Assembly (NCBI GenBank): GCA_002389905.1
Contig: DGRE01000022.1
Coordinates: 62,001 to 126,000, forward strand
Reading direction: 5' to 3'
DNA: 64,000 nt
Origin: Hungatella sp. UBA4396
GTDB taxonomy: Bacteria > Bacillota > Clostridia > Lachnospirales > Lachnospiraceae
Of this stretch, positions 25,173 through 31,123 are shown in pieces (positions within the stretch are counted from its first letter, which is position 1; each line of letters opens with the position of its first letter). Position numbers and translations under genes: made by a program. Below the pieces are notes generated by a model. The model searched no databases, was not told the origin of the DNA, and saw only the letters and a list, made by a program, of their open reading frames with translations.

Positions 25173-26072
25173 ATGAATATAGAATACTTAAAGACTTTTT
25201 TAGCGCTTGCAAGCAATGGTAACTTTACCAAAACAGCACAAAATCTTTTTATCTCCCAGTCTACCGTAAGTATCCGAATTAAAGAGCTGGAAAAAGAAAT
25301 TGGGAAAAAGCTTTTTGAACGTAATCACGGGACAGCCGTGTTAACACTGCCTGGAAAGGCATTGGTGGAATACGCCGAGAAGATTGTTGGCCTGGAGGCC
25401 AACGCAATAGAACAGGCCAGCCTTGCAGGTACTTTCTCTGAAAGGCTGATTGTAGGAACGGTATATTACTTTTATGATTCGTTTATCGCAGATAATCTTG
25501 AGGATCACCTGGAAAGGCATCCTGACATTGCAATCAGAATTGTTTTGGGACATTCCATGAAAATCATACAAAGCATAGGAACCGGTGACCTGGATATAGG
25601 TTTTACACATCACCCATATAATCATCCCGGCTATTACTGCCAATTGTTCAATGTCGATGAGATGCTTTTGGTGACAGGCGCTCATAATAACCAATACATA
25701 AATGGCATTTCTATATGGGAGGTTAAAAATCTGCCCATCCTGTATTCCAGCTTTCTGGATCATGCAACAGAAAACTGGATATTCCCCAGGCAGCACCTCT
25801 TTTCTCTGGACATTGATGTGGGAGGGAAAATTGTCCCTTTTCTAAAAAAGGGGGATCGGTACACCTTTTTACCAAAGAAACTTGTGGAAAAGGAACTCCA
25901 AGAGGGGACTTTGATTAATATCCCTTTAATTGGGAATCAGCTCCCACCTTTAGAAAATTACATTATTTATAAACGTGACAATGAAAAGCATGCCACAATC
26001 TGTCATTGGATAAAATGGCTCAGAAATATTCTGCAGAATCCAGAGCCTTGTCCGCTTTGCGGAGCAGAATAG
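25173..26072 (+). CDS. LysR-family regulator
   Basis: A 299-residue regulator. The N-terminal winged helix is textbook: MNIEYLKTFLALASNGNFTK, then LFISQSTVSIRIKELEKEIG and KLFERNHG. The remaining 210 residues form the effector-binding domain (IVGTVYYFYDSFIADNL onwards). Divergent from the ABC importer, it most likely controls it in response to the imported compound or metal. TTGGAG precedes the ATG. The last residues CPLCGAE give an unusual C-terminal Cys pair that could bind a metal; this is speculation. Confidence 0.9.
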   Translation: MNIEYLKTFLALASNGNFTKTAQNLFISQSTVSIRIKELEKEIGKKLFERNHGTAVLTLPGKALVEYAEKIVGLEANAIEQASLAGTFSERLIVGTVYYFYDSFIADNLEDHLERHPDIAIRIVLGHSMKIIQSIGTGDLDIGFTHHPYNHPGYYCQLFNVDEMLLVTGAHNNQYINGISIWEVKNLPILYSSFLDHATENWIFPRQHLFSLDIDVGGKIVPFLKKGDRYTFLPKKLVEKELQEGTLINIPLIGNQLPPLENYIIYKRDNEKHATICHWIKWLRNILQNPEPCPLCGAE

Positions 26073-26083
26073 GCAAAATCATG

Positions 26084-26156
26084 ACCACCTGTAAAACGGG
26101 TGGTTTGCACCAAAGCTGTAAGCCTTTGTTACCGGCCAGCGCCTCAAGACGCTGGC
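26084..26156. repeat. Two-hairpin element downstream of the LysR gene
   Basis: Hairpin 1: ACCACCTG / CGGGTGGT with a TAAAA loop (26084-26104). Hairpin 2: GCCAGCG / CGCTGGC with an 8-nt loop (26135-26156), followed by TTTCACTTTG. The pair, joined by GCACCAAAGCTGTAAGCC, resembles the subterminal hairpins left by IS200/IS605-type elements, but no transposase is present. Hairpin 2 may act as the LysR terminator. Apart from this, 26157-26239 is AT-rich with nothing recognisable. Confidence 0.4.
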
Positions 26157-26239
26157 TTTCACTTTGTTCAAGCCATTATGCCATATCTTTGTGTCTTTTC
26201 TTTTTCTAACACACCTTAATTAGTTTAGTAATATAAATA

Positions 26240-26288
26240 TTGACAGTTAGTATAATTTGATATAAACTATATTTTGATAGTTACTATC
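26240..26288 (+). promoter_or_regulatory. TetR-gene promoter with palindrome
   Basis: TTGACA (26240-26245), 17 nt, TAAACT (26263-26268), followed by the palindrome GATAGT-T-ACTATC (26276-26288) at about +2 to +14, a likely autoregulatory operator. The gap from here to the gene (26289-26418) shows no other signal. Confidence 0.6.
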
Positions 26289-26418
26289 ACATTTATAGAT
26301 TAATTAGATCTAAACCTGCAAATAAAAACTGATAAATTTTTGAAGAAAGTTTTCAGTGGCAAAAGCGTAAAACAAACAGACTGCCACTACAGGTGCTGGT
26401 CAAGAGAAAGGTGGAGGA

Positions 26419-27036
26419 ATGATATTGTCAACATATGATCAATCTAAACTGAGCTTACGCAAACGAAAACAGCTTAAGACAAGAGCAACTATTCAACACC
26501 ATGCCCTTCGGTTGTTTTGGGAGCAGGGCTATGACGCCACAACTGTGGAACAAATTGCTGAAGCAGCAGAAATCTCGCCAAGTACTTTTTTTCGTTATTT
26601 TCCTACAAAGGAGGATACCGTTCTTAATAATGAATACAACTACCGATTTACTGAGGTGTTTCATGCCCAGCCGTCTGGTGCCACGCCAATTCAGGCATTG
26701 TGCGAATCGATAAAGTCGGTTCTTTCAAGTATGTCAATTACTGAGCGTGAAAAGGAATTAGAGCGTATAAAGCTAATAATGCAAGTTCCGAAAATACGAA
26801 TGGTTTTCATGGACAATATTTCTAAGTCAATGTCGGAAATCGCATGTATGTTTGCAAAGCGAACGAAGAGTGATCCCAATGATATCGCTTTGCGGGCTCT
26901 TGCGGGCTCTGTAATAGGAATAACCATTTCGATACTTTGTACAAAGGATCTTGACCTGAATTTCGTTGACTTATTGATTAAATCATTGAGTTACTTAGAA
27001 AATATTCCTATTACCACAAATAAAAATAAATCTTAA
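26419..27036 (+). CDS. TetR-family regulator
   Basis: A 205-residue repressor. The helix-turn-helix is at residues 20-65 (IQHHALRLFWEQGYDATTVE, then EISPSTFFRYFPTKEDTVL), followed by a helical ligand domain. The N-terminus LSLRKRKQLKTRATIQ is the usual positively charged arm of actinobacterial-type TetRs. GGTGGAGG runs into the ATG at 26419; a TTG at 26425 has better SD spacing, so the real start may be two codons later. It lies 17 nt before an N-acetyltransferase gene, so it likely regulates that gene and itself. Confidence 0.88.
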   Translation: MILSTYDQSKLSLRKRKQLKTRATIQHHALRLFWEQGYDATTVEQIAEAAEISPSTFFRYFPTKEDTVLNNEYNYRFTEVFHAQPSGATPIQALCESIKSVLSSMSITEREKELERIKLIMQVPKIRMVFMDNISKSMSEIACMFAKRTKSDPNDIALRALAGSVIGITISILCTKDLDLNFVDLLIKSLSYLENIPITTNKNKS

Positions 27037-27053
27037 TAAGGGAGGTTTATATT

Positions 27054-27797
27054 ATGAATATTAAAGCATATCTGGAAAGAATTGGTGCAGTTGAAAGTGA
27101 AAAACGAGACATTGAATATTTAGCTTATTTACAAGAGCGGCATCTCTTGACTATCCCCTTTGAAAATTTGGACATAAGCCAAAAGAAACCTATTGTTCTG
27201 GCTCCTGAGCTTTTTTTCCAAAAAATCATTGAAGGGAAACGAGGTGGAATTTGTTTTGAGTTAAACGGACTTTTTAACATTTTGTTGAATGAACTTGGGT
27301 TTGAGACAAAATTGGTTTCTGCAAGTGTGCGAAATGAAAAGGGCGGATGGATAAGGGAAGACGGACATCCCACTAATATAGTAACAATTAATAAAAAAGA
27401 TTATCTGGTCGAGGTGGGCTATGGTAATGCTGCGAGAAAGCCCATTCCACTATCTGGTGAAGAATCTGAAGATATTAGTGGAGTATACCGAGCAGAAACA
27501 CTTGGTGAGAAATATGATTTGCAGAGAAAGCAGGAAGGAGAATGGGTAACCATATATCGCTTTTCTTCTGAACATAAACCTTTGGAGAAATTTAAGGACG
27601 GTTCCGATTTTATTCAATATTCTCCTCTTTCTCATTTTACCCAGATGCGAGCTGTAACGATAGCTACAGAACAGGGACGAATTACGGCTATAAATAATAC
27701 AGTGACCATTACAAAAAATAACACGAAAGAGAATTTTACTTTCAACGAAGATGAATTACCATGCATTTTGCAAACTTATTTCGGAATAATTCTGTAA
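27054..27797 (+). CDS. nat: Arylamine N-acetyltransferase with Cys-His-Glu triad
   Basis: A 247-residue enzyme that moves acetyl from acetyl-CoA to arylamines, arylhydrazines and related compounds by a ping-pong mechanism. The catalytic Cys is in KRGGICFELNGLF (about residue 68) and the His in DGHPTNIV (about 106). The third residue, Asp in canonical YLVDVGFG, is Glu here (YLVEVGYGN), a variant described for a Bacillus cereus NAT that remains active. The C-terminal domain (LSHFTQMRAV and onward) is complete. Paired with the TetR gene upstream, which suggests induction by a xenobiotic substrate. SD GGGAGG. Confidence 0.92.
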   Translation: MNIKAYLERIGAVESEKRDIEYLAYLQERHLLTIPFENLDISQKKPIVLAPELFFQKIIEGKRGGICFELNGLFNILLNELGFETKLVSASVRNEKGGWIREDGHPTNIVTINKKDYLVEVGYGNAARKPIPLSGEESEDISGVYRAETLGEKYDLQRKQEGEWVTIYRFSSEHKPLEKFKDGSDFIQYSPLSHFTQMRAVTIATEQGRITAINNTVTITKNNTKENFTFNEDELPCILQTYFGIIL

Positions 27798-27815
27798 TGA
27801 TTGTTTGCTTATGCT

Positions 27816-27964
27816 ATGTTCCAGGCGTATAAGCTCATTAAGGCGCAGGAGAAAAAGGAACAAGCCGTGACGAAATTAAGCAGATTCTCATAGAACAGTT
27901 TGGAGAGAAGAACGCAGATATTTCAGTGCAGCCTTCGCCGCCAGGCTACCTGGCCATAGAGTGA
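27816..27964 (+). pseudogene. Decayed coding remnant abutting tRNA-Glu
   Basis: Two overlapping frames look coding: one from ATG 27816 (MFQAYKLIKAQEKKEQAV...) and one ending DEIKQILIEQFG...PPGYLAIE at a TGA (27962-27964), as if one protein end were split by a frameshift near 27870. I do not recognise it. It stops exactly at the 3' end of the tRNA-Glu gene, the position commonly used by integrases, so it may be debris of an integrated element. Confidence 0.3.
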
Positions 27965-28034
27965 CTCCGGCGGGACTTGAACCCGGCATTACCACCTTGA
28001 AAGGGTGGTGTCCTAGCCTTTAGACCACGGAGCC
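27962..28034 (-). tRNA. tRNA-Glu (UUC)
   Basis: A 73-nt cloverleaf: acceptor GGCUCCG/CGGAGUC (one G-U), D-arm GUCU-AAAGGCUA-GGAC, anticodon arm CCACC-CUUUCAA-GGUGG with anticodon UUC, variable UAAUG, T-arm CCGGG-UUCAAGU-CCCGC with a C-C mismatch at the outer T-stem pair. CCA is not encoded. Last element of the minus-strand cassette, 43 nt after the XRE gene, with no promoter of its own visible. Confidence 0.92.
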
Positions 28035-28077
28035 ATATTCCAGACTGATGTTCTCACACCAGTCTGTTATTATTTAT

Positions 28078-28329
28078 TCAGACACCGACTCCCATCTGGT
28101 TGCCGGTTGTCGCCAAAACATCATCGATCTTCACGTTAAACACTGCTGCCAGAACAACCATATTGTCCATAGTAGGCAAAGCCGTTCCGTGCTGCCACTT
28201 GTAAATTGCCTGCGGCGTAGCAAAACCGAAAATATCCTGAAGATCCTTCACTGATAATCCTGCCTTTGCTCTCAAATCTGCAATATTCTGTCCCGTCTTG
28301 ACCATGTCGATGGCCGGGATTGTAAACAT
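28078..28329 (-). CDS. XRE-family HTH protein in the RtcB cassette, 83 aa
   Basis: A small Cro/CI-type DNA-binding protein: GQNIADLRAKAGLSVKDLQD, IFGFATPQAIYKWQHGTALP (recognition helix), MDNMVVLAAVFNVKIDDVL. The start is ATG 28329, 8 nt after AGGAGG; the 8 residues upstream in frame are not needed. It lies 43 nt after the RtcB stop and 43 nt before tRNA-Glu, inside the same presumed transcript, and is the likely cassette regulator. The tail is short, with no effector domain. Confidence 0.88.
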   Translation of the reverse strand: MFTIPAIDMVKTGQNIADLRAKAGLSVKDLQDIFGFATPQAIYKWQHGTALPTMDNMVVLAAVFNVKIDDVLATTGNQMGVGV

Positions 28330-28372
28330 CTCATTTTCCTCCTGTTCCGGCACTGACCGGAACAGAATTTTT

Positions 28373-29575
28373 CTAGTCAGATGCCTTAAAATTATATATT
28401 GGTTTCATTACATCAATGACATCTACGGATTCTTTAATCACATCTATGATATCTGCCAATGACTTATATGCCATGGGGGCTTCATCCAATGTGGATTCAT
28501 TAACAGAAGTTGTATAAACCCCTTCCATCATCTTCTTATATTCATCCATAGACAAATTTTCTTTTGCTTTTCTACGTGACATCAATCGTCCTGCTCCATG
28601 CGGTGCTGAGAAATTCCAGTCCGGATTCCCCTTGCCAACCGCCAGCACGCTTCCGTCTCTCATATTAATAGGAATCAGTACTTTTTCACCTTTATGGGCA
28701 GCTATGGCTCCCTTTCTTAAAATCATCTCTTCTGTATCAATATAATTATGAATGGTGTGAAAAGCATCTGTGCCATGCATTCCGGTTCTCTCCAGAACGA
28801 CTTCCGCCATTCTCTCACGATTTCGTCTTGCAAAACGCTGACAAATTTCCACATCGTGCAGATAATCCTCAAAATAGCTTCCATACAGATAGCACAAGTC
28901 CTCCGGTATCGTTGTCTCTCTTTTATCCCATGATATTTCTTTCAGCGCTGCCTGTATATCTTTGCGTCTTCCCGCGGACTTATAGGTTTGGATAATCTCA
29001 TCTCTCTGTTGGAAGTAGGTCTCCTTTCCCTTATTTAAGTCAATAGCAAGCTGCTGATAGATTTCTGCCACCTGCTTTCCAAGATTTCTGCTTCCTGAAT
29101 GAATCACAAGATATTTTGTTCCATCTTGTGCCTGATCCACTTCAATAAAGTGATTGCCTCCGCCTAATGTGCCAAGGCTTCGTTCTAACCGTTTCGTATC
29201 TTTAAGACTTCTGTAACAGCGAAGTTCAGTCAAATCAAATCGTTCCTGCCTGCCCTCCCACACTTCCATTCCACATGGGATAAAATGAGCTGCCTCATCC
29301 AATTTGGTGAAATCAATATCTTCTGTACCAAGATTTACCGTATACATGCCGCATCCGATATCCACTCCAACAATATTGGGAACTGCTTTATCTGCAATAG
29401 TCATTGTAGTTCCAATGGTGCAGCCTTTTCCGGCATGAACATCCGGCATAATGCGGATCTTGCTTCCTTCTGTGAACTCATAATCGCACATTCTGCGGAT
29501 TTGCTCAATTGCTTCATCCTCCACTACTTTGGCGTAGCAGAGGGCTGTATTTATTTTTCCTTTTATTTCTAACAT
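28373..29575 (-). CDS. rtcB: RtcB-family tRNA/RNA ligase
   Basis: A 400-residue GTP- and Mn-dependent ligase that joins 2',3'-cyclic phosphate (or 3'-phosphate) and 5'-OH RNA ends, the ends left by anticodon nucleases and many toxins. All core motifs are visible: MPDVHAGKGCTIGTTM, VGVDIGCGM (metal Cys), SLGTLGGGNHFIEV, IHSGSRNLGK, and the guanylylated His in SAPHGAGRLMSRR. Length matches bacterial RtcB. SD AGGAGG is 7 nt from the ATG. Unusually, it sits between a tRNA-Lys gene (33 nt upstream) and an XRE gene plus tRNA-Glu downstream, with no rtcR, rtcA or archease. Confidence 0.95.
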   Translation of the reverse strand: MLEIKGKINTALCYAKVVEDEAIEQIRRMCDYEFTEGSKIRIMPDVHAGKGCTIGTTMTIADKAVPNIVGVDIGCGMYTVNLGTEDIDFTKLDEAAHFIPCGMEVWEGRQERFDLTELRCYRSLKDTKRLERSLGTLGGGNHFIEVDQAQDGTKYLVIHSGSRNLGKQVAEIYQQLAIDLNKGKETYFQQRDEIIQTYKSAGRRKDIQAALKEISWDKRETTIPEDLCYLYGSYFEDYLHDVEICQRFARRNRERMAEVVLERTGMHGTDAFHTIHNYIDTEEMILRKGAIAAHKGEKVLIPINMRDGSVLAVGKGNPDWNFSAPHGAGRLMSRRKAKENLSMDEYKKMMEGVYTTSVNESTLDEAPMAYKSLADIIDVIKESVDVIDVMKPIYNFKASD

Positions 29576-29608
29576 TTTATTTCCTCCTGTGACAACTTAC
29601 CATGGGAA

Positions 29609-29681
29609 TGCCCCATATGAGATTTGAACTCACGACACCTCGATTAAAAGTCGAGTGCTTTTCCAACTGAGCTAATGGAGC
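29609..29681 (-). tRNA. tRNA-Lys (UUU)
   Basis: A 73-nt cloverleaf: acceptor GCUCCAU/AUGGGGC (one U-G), D-arm GCUC-AGUUGGAA-AAGC with a C-A mismatch at the inner pair, anticodon arm CUCGA-CUUUUAA-UCGAG with anticodon UUU, T-arm GUGAG-UUCAAAU-CUCAU. CCA not encoded. It lies 33 nt before rtcB on the same strand and just after a terminator-like hairpin; no separate promoter is visible. Confidence 0.92.
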
Positions 29682-29701
29682 CGATTGCATAAAAAAATAC
29701 C

Positions 29702-29739
29702 GCCGTCCTTGTAAGGATTCCCCATACAAGGCAAGCGGC
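29702..29739 (-). terminator. Terminator-like hairpin before tRNA-Lys
   Basis: In the minus-strand RNA, GCCG...CCUUGUA (29739-29725) pairs with UACAAGG...CGGC (29713-29702), followed by GGUAUUUUUUUAUG. It lies between the 48-codon ORF and tRNA-Lys, so it either ends a short transcript or acts as an attenuator of the whole cassette. Confidence 0.7.
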
Positions 29740-29777
29740 TAATACCGAAAGTTCATGTTCTGTTTCACCATACGCTG

Positions 29778-29924
29778 TCAGCACACAGTGACTACACCCA
29801 GACATTTCAATCGATCCTCTTTTCCCTTATATGGACGCACCAAATTAAGACTCTGTTTTTTATCCAGTGTCTGCTCATGTCGTTCACTATTAAGATAATA
29901 TAAAGTATTGATTGATATGTTCAT
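29778..29924 (-). CDS. 48-residue ORF leading the tRNA/RtcB cassette
   Basis: An unrecognised small ORF below usual gene-finding size. It has a promoter (29973-30001), a good SD (AAAGGAAATAAAA before ATG 29924) and an intact frame: MNISINTLYYLNSERHEQ..., with a Lys/Glu-rich part (PYKGKEDRLK) and the end CLGVVTVC. The stop lies about 38 nt before the terminator-like hairpin. It could be a leader whose translation controls read-through into tRNA-Lys and rtcB, or a small effector such as a toxin or inhibitor. No membrane segment is evident. Confidence 0.55.
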   Translation of the reverse strand: MNISINTLYYLNSERHEQTLDKKQSLNLVRPYKGKEDRLKCLGVVTVC

Positions 29925-29972
29925 TTTTATTTCCTTTCCGGGCTCTTTCCGTCCGCTTTTTTCTATAAACGT

Positions 29973-30001
29973 ACTATAGCATGAAATTCCTGATCTGTCA
30001 T
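29973..30001 (-). promoter_or_regulatory. Promoter of the tRNA/RtcB cassette
   Basis: On the minus strand ATGACA (30001-29996), 17 nt, TATAGT (29978-29973); transcription start near 29966, about 40 nt before the 48-codon ORF. Confidence 0.65.
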
Positions 30002-30103
30002 TATACTTGTGGTATAAAATCCCAAAGTTATGCTTACGGCTTGGATTCTGCTGCTCTGGATGACATCTTTAAGTTGTTGGCCCAGAACAATACCACAATT
30101 TAT

Positions 30104-30164
30104 TGTAAGGTTAACTTGACTCCAAGAAAAAGTCATGATAGAATTATGTAAGGTTAACATTACA
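30104..30164 (+). promoter_or_regulatory. Promoter and twin operators of the XRE-deformylase pair
   Basis: TTGACT (30116-30121), 17 nt, TAGAAT (30139-30144). The 12-mer TGTAAGGTTAAC occurs twice, at 30104-30115 just before the -35 and at 30147-30158 just after the -10; the second is part of the palindrome TGTAAGGTTAACATTACA (30147-30164). These are likely binding sites of the adjacent XRE repressor. Confidence 0.8.
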
Positions 30165-30178
30165 TTCGGAGGTGACAC

Positions 30179-30433
30179 ATGAAAAATAGAATCAAGGCGT
30201 TACGGGAAGCAGTTGGTCTTACACAAGAACAACTAGGTGAAATGGTCGGTACATCCCGCCAAGCAATTAATGCACTTGAGACAGAAAAAAATGAACCGTC
30301 AATCTGGCTGGCATATGATATTGCAAGAGTATTTAACGAGCCAATAGAAAACGTGTTTATGTTTGAAGAAAGTGTAAGAAAATCACGGGCAGATTTTAGC
30401 AGAGGTGTAAAAAATGGTATTGCGGCAAATTAG
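30179..30433 (+). CDS. XRE-family HTH repressor, 84 aa
   Basis: A compact regulator of the YgzD/Cro type: MKNRIKALREAVGLTQEQLG, then TSRQAINALETEKNEPSIWL as recognition helix and FNEPIENVFMFEE as the usual tail. SD GGAGGTG precedes ATG 30179. It overlaps the deformylase gene by 20 nt, so the two are translationally linked, and twin palindromic sites over its promoter suggest autorepression. Divergent from the tRNA/RtcB cassette. Confidence 0.9.
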   Translation: MKNRIKALREAVGLTQEQLGEMVGTSRQAINALETEKNEPSIWLAYDIARVFNEPIENVFMFEESVRKSRADFSRGVKNGIAAN

Positions 30434-30869
30434 AATGTTTGAAGATGAAATTTTAAGAAAAAAGTGTAAACCTGTTGAAAAAATAACGGAAAGAATACAG
30501 GAAATACTTGATGATATGGTTGAAACACTGCACAACACACCTAATGGCGGAGCATTGGCAGCAAATCAAATTGGTATTTTAAGAAGATTGGTTGTTGTGG
30601 ATACAGAAAATAGTGTGTTAAAGCTGATAAATCCAGAAATTATTTCAGCAGAGGGAAGCCAGTTTGAACCAGAGGCGTGTCTGAGCTTTCCCGGCTTATG
30701 GGGAAAAGTACACCGTCCCCAAAAGGTAACAGTAAGGGCACTAAATGAAAAAGGAGAAGAAATTATAATTGAAGGTACTGACTTCATGGCAAAGTGTTTA
30801 TGCCATGAGATTGACCATTTAGACGGCTTAGTATTCATTGATAAAGCCGAGGAATTAACAGAAATATAA
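30414..30869 (+). CDS. def: Peptide deformylase (accessory copy, variant motifs)
   Basis: A 151-residue metalloenzyme that removes the formyl group from nascent proteins. Motif 3 HEIDHLDG (HExxH) and the Cys ligand of motif 2 are present, but motif 2 reads EACLSFPG instead of EGCLS and motif 1 reads GGALAANQIG instead of GxGLAAxQ, so activity or inhibitor sensitivity may differ from the housekeeping enzyme. The start overlaps the XRE gene by 20 nt (SD AGAGGTG). Not in the usual def-fmt context, which marks it as an accessory copy; a perfect position to be induced under translation stress or deformylase inhibition is inference. Confidence 0.88.
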   Translation: MVLRQIRMFEDEILRKKCKPVEKITERIQEILDDMVETLHNTPNGGALAANQIGILRRLVVVDTENSVLKLINPEIISAEGSQFEPEACLSFPGLWGKVHRPQKVTVRALNEKGEEIIIEGTDFMAKCLCHEIDHLDGLVFIDKAEELTEI

Positions 30870-30885
30870 TACATATCCATTCAAT

Positions 30886-30922
30886 GGCGGTTTTGAAATA
30901 ACAATCAAAACTGCCGTTTTTT
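30886..30922 (+). terminator. Terminator of the XRE-deformylase operon
   Basis: GGCGGTTTTGA (30886-30896) pairs with TCAAAACTGCC (30905-30915, one G-U), followed by GTTTTTT. Confidence 0.88.
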
Positions 30923-30942
30923 ATTTGTTGATCGTAACAAAA

Positions 30943-30982
30943 AAGGACATTCCCCTAAAATTTCTCTTAGAAAAATGTCCTT
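30943..30982 (-). terminator. Terminator downstream of lysS
   Basis: AATGTCCTT/AAGGACATT 9-bp stem with an inner CTAA/TTAG stem; on the minus strand it is followed by TTTTTTG-like U-rich sequence. The 250-nt gap 30870-31123 holds only the two terminators and unstructured AT-rich sequence. Confidence 0.75.
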
Positions 30983-31123
30983 AAAATACAATATTTGATC
31001 GGATTCCCACAACGCTGAACATTCATAGGAGTATTATGACCTATTATTCGTTCAAAAGTTGCTGAATTCTTGTTGCAGAAGCCTGATAACAGATGCTTTA
31101 AACCCGCATAAACACTGGTTTTT

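Noticed and set aside
29981..30151. A 56-codon plus-strand ORF (MKFLICHYTCG...) between the two divergent cassettes
   Set aside because: No SD, and it runs through the minus-strand promoter and both operator repeats; more likely chance or old debris than a gene.
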